In this document: one piece after another, positions 49,151 through 61,079 of the stretch | Layout of the letters: every line of letters begins with the position of its first letter | Numbering within the stretch: the stretch's first letter is position 1 | NCBI GenBank assembly: GCA_947247005.1 | Contig: OX365945.1 | Span: 38,618,551-38,682,550 of the forward strand | DNA: 64,000 bases | Origin: Spisula solida | Lineage: Eukaryota > Mollusca > Bivalvia > Venerida > Mactridae | Direction: 5' to 3' | Translations under genes and position numbers: made by a program | Notes under the pieces: generated by a model | Told to the model about the DNA's origin: nothing | Databases searched by the model: none | The model's input: only the letters and a program-made list of their open reading frames with translations

Positions 49151-49810
49151 TTTTGTTTTCAAGTTAATGACGTCACATGTTTGTGTACGTTACGTACTCG
49201 CGTCTTTTCCAAAATGGCCGGATACGAAGTTTTGGCTATCCGAATGAGGACCAGATAGCGATATTTGGCACACCATGCCTCATCGCAATGCATAATATTG
49301 TTCACATCAGTTAAAATACAGCGCAATTATGTTACTTCATGTATATTTAGTAACACATGCGATAAGTATAGATTATTACACAGGGACGGCGGGCATTAAG
49401 TCGATATTCGGCATACTAGGCTAGGTATCGGCTTGAGGGCTTCAGCCCGAGTGCCAATACCTAAGCTAGTATGTCAATATCGATATTTATGACCAGCACT
49501 GATTTTTCTAAACACGAACTAACAAAACAAGCTCAGATCTAACTTTTCCAGAGCTTTTTTAAACTGCGACCCAGTCAGAATCTTCAATTTGTATTCCAGC
49601 GCGCTAATATCGTCACATGTTTGTGTACGTTACGTACGCTCGTCGCTTCCGAAATGACCGGGTATAGGTTCGATACGGAGTTTTGGCACACCGGAAGAGG
49701 GCCGGATATCGATATTTGGCACACTAGACATAGATGTATACAAGTTACAATACAGCGCAATGTTGTTACTACATTTAGTAACACACATGCAATAATGATA
49801 AATATTGATG
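49150..49810. repeat. Tandem duplication of about 450 bp
   Basis: Block 49160-49370 (GTCACATGTTTGTGTACGTT, then 'ggatacgaagttttgg' and 'gatatttggcacac') returns diverged at 49612-49800 in the same order. Confidence 0.65.
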
Positions 49811-49927
49811 CAAAATTAAGGATCGTAACTGAATTAATATGTGCGAAATCTATTTAACAGTTTCGCACAGAGGACCACCAAATTCACCAAATGAATGTAA
49901 TATGTGTTTGCATATCGTACCCTTGAT

Positions 49928-50438
49928 CACAGGTAACTGTATCATTAATAAACAGTAAAACAATTTTTTTATAAAATTTATATTATCATAGAAAGGTTTA
50001 TAACACAGGAAATTGACCACACAGTCACTGACGTGCAGTTTGTTTTTAATCAACATTTCATTAATACTGGTGTTATTTTAAATATATTTACATAATCAGA
50101 AACTAGAGAAATAAGAAAATAAACCCATAGGGCGTGAAATCACTTTATTTTTTCTTGTTTAGCATAGCATTGCCTTTTCTACTGAATGCACCTCAGTGAC
50201 TGACTGGACACCATGGTATACATTTCATGGTATAACTTTTTAACTAGCCGATCAATTTCGATGGGATTTTGCGTTGAGGCAGTTATAACGCTGTAATTAC
50301 TGTATGAAGATATCGAAAGCCAATTCTTGTTTTTAGTACCCTGAAAATCCGACCACTTTTGTACAAATCCACCTTTCTATGATAATATAAATTTTATAAA
50401 AAATGTTTTACTCTTTATCAATGATACAGTTACCTGTG
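49928..50438. mobile_element. 511-bp element bounded by ~70-bp inverted repeats
   Basis: Left CACAGGTAACTGTATCATTA continuing to 'tatcatagaaagg' is matched inverted at 50370-50438 with few differences. No target duplication could be resolved and there is no coding frame. A MITE is the simplest reading. Confidence 0.7.
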
Positions 50439-51190
50439 CCCCTGAACTAAAAACAACTAAATATAATACCCTGTAGTGTGAAAAGGGGTATCATGACAGA
50501 ATTGGTAATTAACAACACTAATAGATTTCCAAAGTGATCCATACACAATCATTTGTATCACACGTGACAATAGAATTTTTGCATACCAATGTCGTAATTC
50601 CACACTAACAGATAGGGTCAATCAAAATTGCCATCATGTCGGTATTGTTTAAAAATTTTATTCTTTGTATCAGGTAAGCAACAATACAACCATTGATACA
50701 CCATAAAGCATGTTTCATTGATGAAAACATAATGTAATTTGATGGGGTTTTATACTTCTTAAATTTTGCTAAGGGCCACTTTTCATATGTAGATATGAAA
50801 CATAAAATATTATGCGATTTTAATTAATTATACACTAAAATAAATGCGATACTATTGAAGTTATTTATCAATGTTGTAATGGTTGGTTTTACATGTATAG
50901 TGAGCTCGGGTAGCAATGTATGCTATGATTGTAATGTATGCTATTCTCAACAAAGTCAAATATAAACCCAATTAGTCTGATCGAAATGGCGACATTTTCC
51001 AAGATGGCCGCCATTTTCCTATATTTTGACATACGTATATACTTAAAGTTAGAAATATGAAAATTCACCTTTTATTTTGTTTTGATAAAACATAAATAAT
51101 CTTAAAACAAGGAATCGGTAAAACCGAATTATGCTCCCTGAAGCAAGTGCTTGTCCCAACATGGGAAATAACATATCACAGATACAGGTT
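50439..51190. other. Unassigned stretch
   Basis: 50940-51120 (FRAGMENT with 'ttttccaagatggccgccat' and 'ttttattttgttttga') resembles 55830-55980, suggesting a shared repeat. No gene. Confidence 0.4.
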
Positions 51191-51191
51191 A

Positions 51192-51978
51192 AACAAGAGG
51201 GCCCAAAGGGCCATAGGTCGCTCACCTGTCCTAGTAGTTCATGCACCCCTAATGGTAGCCTCTATTGCATGTACAAGGTTTTCATATTGTCTGATGCTTT
51301 ATAATTTACATCACATTCAGACCCAATGGCATATTGAAGTGATTTGACCTTGTGACCTAGTTTTTGACCCAATATCGAACTTGACCTAGATTTTGTTGAG
51401 ATGATCATTGTGACCAAGTTTCATAAAGATTAGGCCAAAATTGTGACCTCTAGTGACTACACAAGATTTTTCTATGATCTGTCCTTGTGACCTAGTTTTT
51501 GACCCCGGACGACCCAAAATCGAACTTGACCTAGATTTTGTTGAGATGATCATTGTGACCAAGTTTCAAAAAGATTAGGCCAAAATTGTGACCTATAATG
51601 ACTACACAAGGTTTTTCCATGATTTGACCTTGTGACCTAGTTTTTGACCCCGGATGACCCAATATCGAACTTGACCTAGATTTTGTTGAGATGATCATTG
51701 TGACTAAGTTTTATTAAGATTCGGCCAAAACTGTGACCTCTAGTGACTACACAAGGTTTTTCTATTATTTGACCTTGTGACCTAGTTTTTGACACCGGAT
51801 GACCCAATATCGAACTTGACCTAGATTTTGTTGAGATGATCATTGTGACTAAGTTTCATAATGATTAAGCTAAAACTGTGACCTCTAGTATCTACACAAG
51901 TAATTGTGGACGGACGGACGGACGGACGACGGACAACGAGTGATCACCTGTCACAAAGTGACAGAGTGAGCTAAAAAG
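51192..51978 (+). repeat. Dispersed repeat with four ~145-bp internal units and GGACGGAC tract
   Basis: Starts ACAAGAGGGCCCAAAGGGCC and ends 'cagagtgagctaaaaa'. Units built on CCTTGTGACCTAGTTTTTGA and TTGAGATGATCATTGTGAC recur at about 51348, 51484, 51628 and 51774. A GGACGGACGGACGGAC tract at 51909-51930 precedes the end. Probably a non-autonomous mobile element; superfamily unknown. Confidence 0.75.
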
Positions 51979-52384
51979 AAAATAATGTAGAATTATGGTT
52001 CTTTGACACCGCACTTCCTCTTAAAGGTCTCCGTCATTATGTGAAGTTTTCAATCAAATGCCATCAATACTGTTCAAGTTAGAGACCGGACAAGCATTAA
52101 TGTGTATGAAAAAAGGGAGATAATTAAAAAAAATTAAGGTACAGTTATGTTTTTGTGGTAGTAAGTATTAAAGCACAAAGGGTCATAACTTCAAACATTA
52201 ACAATAAAGAGTTATGGTTCTTGTGCACTGCACTTCCTCTCAATGAGATCTGTTCACATATGAAGTTTCAAATTGATATCTCTAAAACTCTATGAGTTAT
52301 GGCCCAGAAAAGAATTAAGTATGAAAAATTACAAAGGGAATAACTAAAAAATATACATGAAATAAATATACATGAAATAAATAG
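51979..52384 (+). repeat. Tandem ~170-bp repeat family, left of LINE insertion
   Basis: Units contain AGAGTTATGGTTCTTGTGCA, 'cacttcctctcaatgag' and 'aagtttcaaattgatatctc'. The same family resumes at 55163, showing the LINE at 52385-55162 was inserted into it. Confidence 0.75.
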
Positions 52385-54939
52385 TAAACCATTTTTCATA
52401 AATTTTGTTTACAGACCACCAAACTCGAAACAATGTTGGATAGATAAATTTGAAATGCAGCTTGATGTTTTAGACAATTTAAAATCTGAAATTTACATTC
52501 TTGGTGATCTCAACATAAATTTCTTCCCAAATAAGACTGTTGATAAATATTCCAACAAAAGGTGGGAAACGTTAGCTAAAAAATTCGGACTTACACAACT
52601 GATATGTTGTGCAACAAGAATAAGTAAAAGAACTTCTAATGTAATTGATCACATCTATACGACACAACCAAGTTTGGCTAGTGAAGTAAGTGTGCCGTCA
52701 TATGGCATAAGTGACCAATCACCTGTGTGTTTTACAAGACTGTACAAATCCGATATTCAAAAGAAAAACAAACATAATCATATAAAATATCGGTGTTTCA
52801 AAAAATTTGATGAAACATGTTTAAGAAACAACTTAGCCTCGTCAAATATTGATACTATTGAAAATCTACATGATCCTAATGACTCATTACAGTTTTTACA
52901 TAAAACCATCAATACTATATTGGATAAGCATGCACCGGTAAAGGTAAAACGTATCAAACGTAATACTCAACCAGAGTGGTATAATGAAGACATTAAAAGG
53001 GCCATTTTACATAGGGATCGACTGCTTAAAGCGAAAGATTTTGACAATTACAAAATATGTCGCATTAAAGTCACATCGATGATAAAAAAAGTAAAAAGGC
53101 CTTTTATAACAATGCCGTTAAGGATAAGAAAAACTCCTCTGAAATATGGAAAGCACTTCACAGAATAAGTCAGCAAAATATTGCAAGTAAAGAAGGAGTG
53201 TTGATTCCTAAAACATTAATAGTAAAAGACCATGCCATTGAAACGCAGAATGATATTTTAAATGTACTGAATGAACATTTTGTTAATATTTCAGATATAA
53301 TATCAAAAACAAATTTGTGAAAGAACATTTTAAACCTTTGCAAATGTATTTAGATGAAAGACTAAGGTATAAACAGTTCAATATTAAACATATAACTCCT
53401 TACGAAGTCAAATTAATAATTGATAAACTAGATGTAACGAAGTCAACTGGCCTAGATGGTATGGGCCCCAAGATATTAAAGAACTGTGGTGATTACATAA
53501 CGACAGCTCTTGCTCATATTATAAATACTAGTATAAATCATAGTATTTTCCCAGACTCGCTAAAGGAAGCTTTTGTCATACCTATTTTTAAACAGGGTGA
53601 AAAGACAAACCCTTATAATTATAGACCAATATCAATATTATCAACTATATCAAAGGTATTCGAGCGACATATTGCAACACAGCTCCATGAATACTTTGAA
53701 ACTAGCAATGTTTTACATCAAACGCAATCTGGTTTTAGGAAGAAACACTCTTGTCAAACAGCACTTATACGTTTAATAGATACTTGGTTGAAGGACATAG
53801 ACTCGGGAAAATATGTTGGAGCGGTGTTTCTAGATTTGAGTAAGGCGTTTGATCTTGTAGATCATGACATATTAATATATAAACTAAAATTATACCATTT
53901 TTCTGAAAGTACCGTGATGCTTTTTGAGTCATACTTAAGTAACAGGAAACAATGTATTAAGGTAAATAATTGTTATTCCGAAACTTTAAATACAAAATCG
54001 GGTGTTCCTCAAGGGTCTATTCTTGGACCTCTTCTTTTCTTAATTTACATCAATGACATCAGATTGAAAACAACGATGGCTAATATTGACCTATATGAGA
54101 TGATTCAACCCTTTTGAGCTCACATCACAATATTGAAGATATAGAACTTAATATTCAACTAAACTTGAATAATATCAACAAATGGTGTGATATTAATAAC
54201 ATGGCTTTAAATCCGTCTAAAAACTAAATGCATGGTACTTAGTTCTTACAATAAATTAAAAAATGCCAAGGAAATGAAATTGTACATAAATAATATGCAA
54301 ATTAAAAATGTAAAAACCCAAAAAGTACTTGGTATACAAATTGACAACACACTGTCGGGGAAATATCAGATAAACAGTGTCTCAAAGAAACTTAACTCTA
54401 AAATAGCTTTATTGAAACAAATACGGTACTATTTAACTGATGAGATGCAACAAATGTTTTATAATTCTTATATTATGCCAACATTTGATTATGGTTGTAC
54501 TATATGGGGAAAGGGAACTAGATCTAAAATAGAAATCAACAGAATCACAAAAATTCAAAAACGAGCAGCCAGAATTATTTTAAGAAAACCTGTTCGAACA
54601 AATACAAACGTCATGTTTAATGATTTACAGTGGCTAAATTTTGAGAACATATGTGCATATCATATTGGGCTACTTGTTTTTAAATGTCGACATGGTTTAG
54701 TACCTAAATATATGTCTGAATTTGTAACTTTTTCATCTAACAATACGTACAATTTGCGCTCGATTGAAAGGAATGATCTTGTTCAACCGAGACCAAGGAC
54801 AAACTATTTAAAGGACACATTTGCATTTAAAGGATCTCAAATATGGAATAATACTCCACACAATATCAGACAAAGCAATTCTTTAAAAACATTTAAAACC
54901 AAATATAAGAAATTGCTCCTAGAAAGACAAAATAATTGA
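52385..54939 (+). pseudogene. 5'-truncated LINE ORF2 (CR1/L2-like endonuclease-RT), frameshifted
   Basis: Starts inside the endonuclease (VYRPPN), continuing IYILGDLNINF and ISDQSPV. The reverse transcriptase shows NYRPISILSTISKVFE, QSGFRKKHSCQTALIRL, VFLDLSKAFDLVDHDI and SGVPQGSILGPLLF. Breaks: a base lost in a poly-A run near 53090; a frame change near 53310; a base lost at about 54096, in the codon before the two catalytic Asp of the ADD box; a base gained near 54223. The C-terminal part (54232-54939, LGIQIDNTLSG, YGCTIWG, RAARIIL) is otherwise open to its stop. Motifs fit the CR1/L2/Jockey-type LINEs; the exact clade is not determined. It cannot make an intact protein. Confidence 0.9.
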
Positions 54940-55162
54940 GACTCGTAAAACTATGTATTGTTTGTACATTGTATATTTTTATTTAGTCTCTTCATCAAAC
55001 GAATAGTTCATTGTTAATGTATGTTATTATGCATGAATGTGAGTCATAGTAATATTGTTATTTCAACGAAGGCCGCATTGGAAATAAGTGTATAAATTAT
55101 GTATGTAACTTAATGTGTTTTCACCTTCGGTAAATAAAGTCTTTATTATTATTATTATTATG
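54940..55162 (+). other. 3' UTR and (ATT)n tail of the LINE
   Basis: After the stop, about 200 bases lead to AATAAAGTCTTTATTATTAT, a short simple-repeat tail. The tandem family then resumes. A simple-repeat tail is common in CR1/L2-type LINEs. Confidence 0.7.
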
Positions 55163-55575
55163 GTTCTTGTGCACTGCACTTCCCCTCAATGAGGTCTATT
55201 GACCTATGAAGTTTCAAATTGATATCTCTAATACTGTATGAGTTATGGCACGGACAAGAATTAAGTATGAAAAAATACAAAGGAGAATAATTAAAAAAAT
55301 ATGCAATCAAGAGTGAAATTTCAAATTGATATCTCTAATACTGTTCAAGTTATGGCCCGGACAAGAATTAAGTATGAAACGTTACAAAGGGAAATAACTC
55401 AAATAATATGCAATCAATAATTATGGTTCTTGTGCACGGATCTTCCCCTTAATGAGGTCTATTCACCTATGAATTTCAAATTGATATCTCTAATACTCTT
55501 CAAGTTATGGCCCGGACAAAAGTATGACGGACGGACAGACGGACGGACAGACAGACGGACGGACGTTCTCCCTAA
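55163..55575 (+). repeat. Tandem ~170-bp repeat family, right of LINE insertion
   Basis: Continues 51979-52384 with 'tatggttcttgtgcac', 'cttcccctcaatgaggtcta' and 'tatggcccggacaa', and ends in a GACGGACGGACAGACGG tract at about 55528-55564. Confidence 0.75.
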
Positions 55576-55599
55576 CTTGACGTTGTGGGATTTTCTTTA

Positions 55600-55990
55600 G
55601 TTCATTATTTTGTTTGTAAAACTACATAAGCAACATTTTGCACCCCGTAAACAACGGAATGAATAGAATCTTAATTTAGCCTATTGTTCCACACCCCACA
55701 ACTACAAGTGGGTGCGTACGGACAGACAGGACGGACGGACGGACGGACGGACGGACGGAAGGACAGTCGACTATATGTTCACCGTTCGGGGAGCATAATA
55801 AATATATTCAGTATCATAGATGATGATTTAGGATACTGTGAACCAAAAGGGCGGCATTTTTTCAAGATGGACAACATTTCCCTATAATTGGACATACCTG
55901 TATTATAATTTTTAAGTTATGCCCCTACCCTATCTTTTATTTTGCTTTGATGCAGTATGTTAAACATACATATTGTATAACCAATATAAT
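55600..55990. repeat. Second GGACGGAC-tract repeat fragment
   Basis: GGACGGACGGACGGACGGAC near 55730-55760 is followed by 'ccgttcggggagcataata'. 55830-55980 resembles 50940-51120. Confidence 0.55.
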
Positions 55991-56544
55991 AGATTTTAGA
56001 ATATAATAGATCTACACATTACAAATACATGGCGTATATGTCAGAAATGTTTAAATGTTAGACCACCACAAATACGGATAGCCTTTAATCTAACCATAAT
56101 CAGAACTGAGAATTTTGTGCACTGGTGTTCTTGTATACCCTTGAGGGTCTGTTAATTGTATGCACACAATGAGACAATTAAACAAGTAATGTACGTATCC
56201 TGATGGTTAAGAGTATGTATACTTAAGAGTATGTATATGTGTCTGGTAATTTCATGTACCTAAGACCAAGAATAACTGTGCATCGCGATGGTATGAGCCA
56301 CATATAGCTTTTTTACTACATGCATAGATCTCATTAGGACCCCCAAAGGACCCGATTCCGTAATCTTAAGTAATGCAGAGGCATGAGAAGGCAAAACATT
56401 GTGTGTAGTTGTTTATCTTCGGCTGTTAATGTAACAGATACATTTTGTTGATAAACTGAAAAAAATACTAGAGTCTATTTTGCGTGTTTAGAATTTTATA
56501 TACATAATTGACAGATTTTTCCTTTGGTTATATTACTTGACGAC
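55991..56544. other. Unassigned stretch
   Basis: No gene or repeat recognised beyond a short 'gagtatgtata' doublet near 56211-56230. Confidence 0.4.
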
Positions 56545-57067
56545 AACCGGGTACTTTTATCTGCCCTTCTTGAAATTCGCATGGTCCCAAGATTCCGTTA
56601 CGGAGACATTATTGACTTTAAGCACTAGACTCAATCACGCACATACCTGACCAAAAGCGAACGTAGGCAAACATGTCAATAATGCACCTAAAGATTACCC
56701 GAAATGACGATATTACAGTGACTCTTGCAAAAATAACTCTTACAAAAGCTCGTCTGATGTTGGGCATATTAAGGGCATTGACCCTACCCCTTTGTCTAGC
56801 TTTATAACTCTTCTATAGAAAATTAGAACGCAATTCAACAGGGACTTACTCAGCTATGGGTGGTATAAGCATTATTTTATGTTTCAGAATGTTCAATTCT
56901 CCTTTAAAAGGGGCCAGTTACTTGTGCAAGACCTTGAGCACGTGATATCCTTTAGTCTTGGCAGCGACGATTTCCAAATTTGGATATTTCTAACGTAAAC
57001 TAAGGAAGCATGAAAGTGCATTCCGATCAAAACGCATTAGTAAGCTATGGAGACGGAAAGGATATAT
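56545..57067 (-). mobile_element. TIR element family M, copy 2 (diverged)
   Basis: Read on the minus strand from 57067 it begins ATATATCCTTTCCGTCTCCA and follows 14865-15476 in order, including 'aagctagacaaaggggtagg' and 'tcaatgccctt'. The far end near 56545 is decayed, so its boundary is approximate. Confidence 0.7.
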
Positions 57068-59199
57068 CAGGGATAACCTCGACCTCTTGTCTGTACCATA
57101 CAATGGGCAATATCTAGCCGCCAGGTTCAACCAAACAACACAAATGAGCTTCGTTGCATTGCAAGAAGACTGTTCCCGAGTACCTCAAAACATAATGAAT
57201 GTGCTTTTTCGTAGCCTGCATTTGCATTGTCAGATTAATAATGATGCCATTCGGAGATATGTACGCATTTTTGTAACATTACAGTTCATTAAAGTTTTCC
57301 GCCTTACAAACTTTAAACTTACCTTCCGGTTCAATGATTGAAGCCACAATCGATAATCAATATGTATAAGTAGCAGTATCTTTATTAGTCATTTGCAACT
57401 AGAAATGTTTTGAATTGATACATCAATGAATAAAGTGGCCCTTAGCCAATTTTGAAAAGTATATTATGTATCGAATTGTTTGAGATATTTTATTACAGCA
57501 CTGGTAACTCATTATTCTACAGACTTCACCGTAGATGTTTGTTAAACACTTATGCCACATGGCAACACAATAGTCTATCATGGCAAAGGCGACCTTGATC
57601 TTTGACCTTGAAATAAAAAGGGTCAGCTGCCGATGAAGGATCCTAGGGATAAGCGTTCTCGACTTATTGAACAGAAACCGTTTGGTCTGCCGCCTAGACA
57701 AAGACCGGCCGACAGATGAACACGTGCAAAGCAATATACACCCTAATCAAGGGTATGGGCATCGTTAACATTTTTTACGTGTAGAAGACAATTAAAAGTA
57801 TAAAATTATCACGAGGAAATGCAATTAAAACAACACACCAAATCAACCATTTAACATATACTGAAAACAAAAGTTTAGTCAGTAGGAATTCGTATGCTAT
57901 TTTTTATTGACTTAAATGGTTTGAAAGTTACAAAATATCATTTTATCTATATCTTTATCTATTTCTACAAGAACCCCTGAAAGGATGATCACCACAAAAC
58001 ACGTTTTGTCACAAAAGAACACCATTAAACACATAGGGGGTGGAAACCAAAATTCTGAAGCTTCCTAGGAAAGAAAGTATTTTGACGTCAACCTCTCTTG
58101 TTGTGCTATAAATGGCAGAATATTGGCGATGTTAGAATCGAAATAATGAATAGGAAGCTGTGCTTTGTTGTGTTATAAAATATAGGCACGCGTTTGAATG
58201 CGTTTGAATGCGTTTGAATGCTACGCACTCGTGATTTAATAACTACGCATTACTACGTATTCATTATTTCGGTGATAAATATTTATTATTTGCTATCAAT
58301 GGATATTTTACAGTGACAGTGAATTTTAGAAGCTGGTTCCAGTATAATGCGGAAAAAAGCATGCGGAAAAAGAATAGTAACGTTAACGTCGCCGGGCTAA
58401 AAAATATACGTTACGTCATGATGACGTAATAATTCTCACGTCCTGACGTTCCAATTTCGACGTGATTTTTCCAGTTAAGCCAATTACGGAACATTTTAAA
58501 GAGAAATTGAGGCATATAATAAACAGAAAATTTGTTAATTTTTGGTGCAAGATCAATTTTATTTCACTCGTGATCACATAAAATTTAATTTTCACTCGTG
58601 GCTACGCCACTCTTGAAAATATTGATTTTCTGTGAGCACTCGGGGAAATAAAATTCGATCTAACACCGCAATCGACAAATATCCTCTATGAAGTCAGGAA
58701 AAAAATCACAACTAACATTGGTCATTGGGTACTGTCAAAATGAGGTTAACATATTTATAAACAACTTACGAGGGTCATTCAATATATAATGCAAATTTTC
58801 ACATAAATTCTTACATACAATATGTATCGTCTACACATGTACATAATCACGTGGCAATGCAAGCACTAATGACGTCATCGACGTAAACGTACACAAATTT
58901 ACAAACAAATAGGAATTGGGACGAATATTTAAAGAGCGAAATTTCGTTAAATGCTCTCGACTGGTTTTATAGGTAATTGATTATTTGAATTATACATTGA
59001 ATCCCACACGTAGATAGATTGCTTTTATTCAGAAAAAGGCTATTAGCCTATCATTCCACAAACATATATACAGGTATAAACATAGCATGTCAATGGTGGT
59101 ACAAGAACAGAATTATAAACAGTGTACATTCATGTACTTATATGTATAAGCATTTGCAAATTTGTTAATGAGTTATACATGTAATTCAATGTGTTGCTT
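57068..59199. other. Unassigned stretch
   Basis: No supported gene. A 10-base unit GCGTTTGAAT is repeated three times at about 58192-58222. 58555-58650 holds 'ttcactcgtg' phrases in two orientations around an AT-rich core. ACGAGGGTCATTCAATATAT at about 58769 resembles a mariner-type end, but no partner was found. Confidence 0.4.
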
Positions 59200-59512
59200 G
59201 CAATTCTTGATGGCTTGTTCATTACGTCATATCTCGATTTGTTCAATTACGTCATTTTACTTACTGAAACTACGTCATTCGGCTGTGTCTTTCAGATTTT
59301 TTGTTGCTGAAATCGGGCCTTTCAACGTTTTAATATTGTTACTTAACTTTTGGGACTAAAGGCAGCTAAAACTATGTAGTTCAGCAGTTTTACTGTTGTA
59401 ACTAGGTCATTCAGCGTAGGCATTCCTCCTTTTGTTTGCTGAATATTTTCTATTCAGCTTTTAAGTTGGGACAAGGGATGTTTAATCTTCTTGGTCGGTA
59501 GTGTGTTGTAGT
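59200..59512 (+). repeat. Dispersed repeat family E, partial copy
   Basis: Phrases GTAGGCATTCCTCCTTTTGT, 'tgctgaatattttctattca' and 'cttggtcggtagtgtgttg' match the 5' half of copy 2 (47482-47877, inverted). It is cut at 59512 by the palindromic MITE that follows. Confidence 0.65.
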
Positions 59513-59756
59513 CCAGGGTACTGTTTTATCAAGGCACTTACGGAAATCGTAAACTTACGAACAAATTTAAAGTCTTTATATTTTGTTTACAGTTATGCAG
59601 GGTGGTCAATGGAGCTGCACTATTAACAATGATTCAAGTAATTATATCCTACAAACCTTGTCTAGCTCAAATTTGCAGTTGTAAATATTATAAAGAATTG
59701 AAATTTGAACGTAACTTTAAGATTTTCGTAAGCGCTTTGATAAAACAGTACCCTGG
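59513..59756. mobile_element. 244-bp palindromic MITE
   Basis: Left CCAGGGTACTGTTTTATCAA and right the inverse. Complementarity continues inward over most of the element ('acaaatttaaagtctttata' against 'tataaagaattgaaatttg'). No coding frame. Confidence 0.8.
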
Positions 59757-60800
59757 TGCCAGAGGGGGTAACCTAACTTTGGAGTATGCACAAAATGTTT
59801 TGGTACCAAAATATTTAGGAGGATGTCCCCTCTCAGAATATGTTGTATGACACATTGTCACCCTTGAGCATTTTCCAAGATGGCCGCCAAGATGGCCGCC
59901 ATAAATTGCCAATTTATACACAATATCATGTTTCAATGAGGAAGTTATGAATGAATGTAATGCTAAATGTTTGCATTCATAGTATTCATTTGATGGTGTG
60001 TTTTAAATGGGCATACCACACTGACCACTACGATGCCAAGGTCAAGGTCATTTTAAGGTCAAAGTGCAAAAATAGCTGAAAATGTGATATTTTGCTCTAC
60101 CTTTGTACTAGAATATATATTTTGTTTGTATATTGTATCATTTAATTGGGATAGAAAAGTGATAGAAGTTTTGGTAAGAACATTTATCTCCTATTCAAAG
60201 AACTGTTTTTACTTCAGCGTATTATATCTTTGTGAAAATAACCATTTTATTATTGTCCATGATGTCCGAGATGACATTCTTTTAAAATGCTGATTCGGTA
60301 TTCGTAATTTGGAGTATGTACAAGAAAAGCTTTAGTACCAAAGTGTTCAGGAGGATGTCCACTCTCAGAATCTATTGTATGACTCCTTGTCACCCTTGAG
60401 CATTTTCCAAGATGGCCGCCATTAATTACAAATTCATACATAATTTATGTTCCAGTGAGGAAGTTATCGATGAATGTAATCGTAAATGTTTGTATTCAAA
60501 GTATGCATTTGATGGTGTGCAAGCAATGGACATACTACACTGACCACTTTGAGACCAAGGTCAAGGTCATTTCAAGGTCAAAGAACAAAATAGAAGAAAA
60601 TTTGATATTTCTTCTCTCCTTTTTTATGACAATTATATTGTTTCAACTGGATTTGGTTAGAAAAATGATAGATGTTTTGGCAAGTACATATTTTCTTATT
60701 ATGAAGACTTTTATTCAGCATGTTATAACTTTGTGAAAATAACATTTTTATGCATGTCCATGATGTCCGAGGTGACATTAATTCATACAGTTTTCTGTAT
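59757..60800 (+). repeat. Two tandem ~0.5-kb monomers (left arm of third inverted structure)
   Basis: Monomer 1 (about 59775-60300) and monomer 2 (60305-60790) share TTGGAGTATG, 'tcacccttgagcattttcca', AAGATGGCCGCCAT, 'gaggaagttat', CCAAGGTCAAGGTCATTT and 'gtccatgatgtccgag'. The minus strand at 63640-64000 repeats the same order, so these form an inverted arm with that sequence. Confidence 0.8.
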
Positions 60801-61079
60801 AATATATGGTGTTTTGGAACTATCTATTATAACTACCTCTTTCGAACACATGTATTCACATTCACATGTTTCACTATAAAGTAGATTTCATTGTTGAGCC
60901 TACACATGTTTGTTACACATGCAGTGTAGGTACGCATAGAGCTAGGCTGTGTGGTATACTCTATAGAACCCGGAACAGCTGTTCTATGCAGTGTTATGTT
61001 CCTCAAGAATAACTGTGTTAATCATTGTTATGTACCATATACAGCCATGCAAGGCATGGTCTTGTAGTTATCCCATATA
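60801..61079. other. Spacer before minisatellite array 3
   Basis: No feature recognised. Confidence 0.35.

Noticed and set aside
59602..59850. 82-codon frame as a possible exon
   Set aside because: It spans the edge of a palindromic MITE and a tandem monomer, so it is composite repeat DNA.
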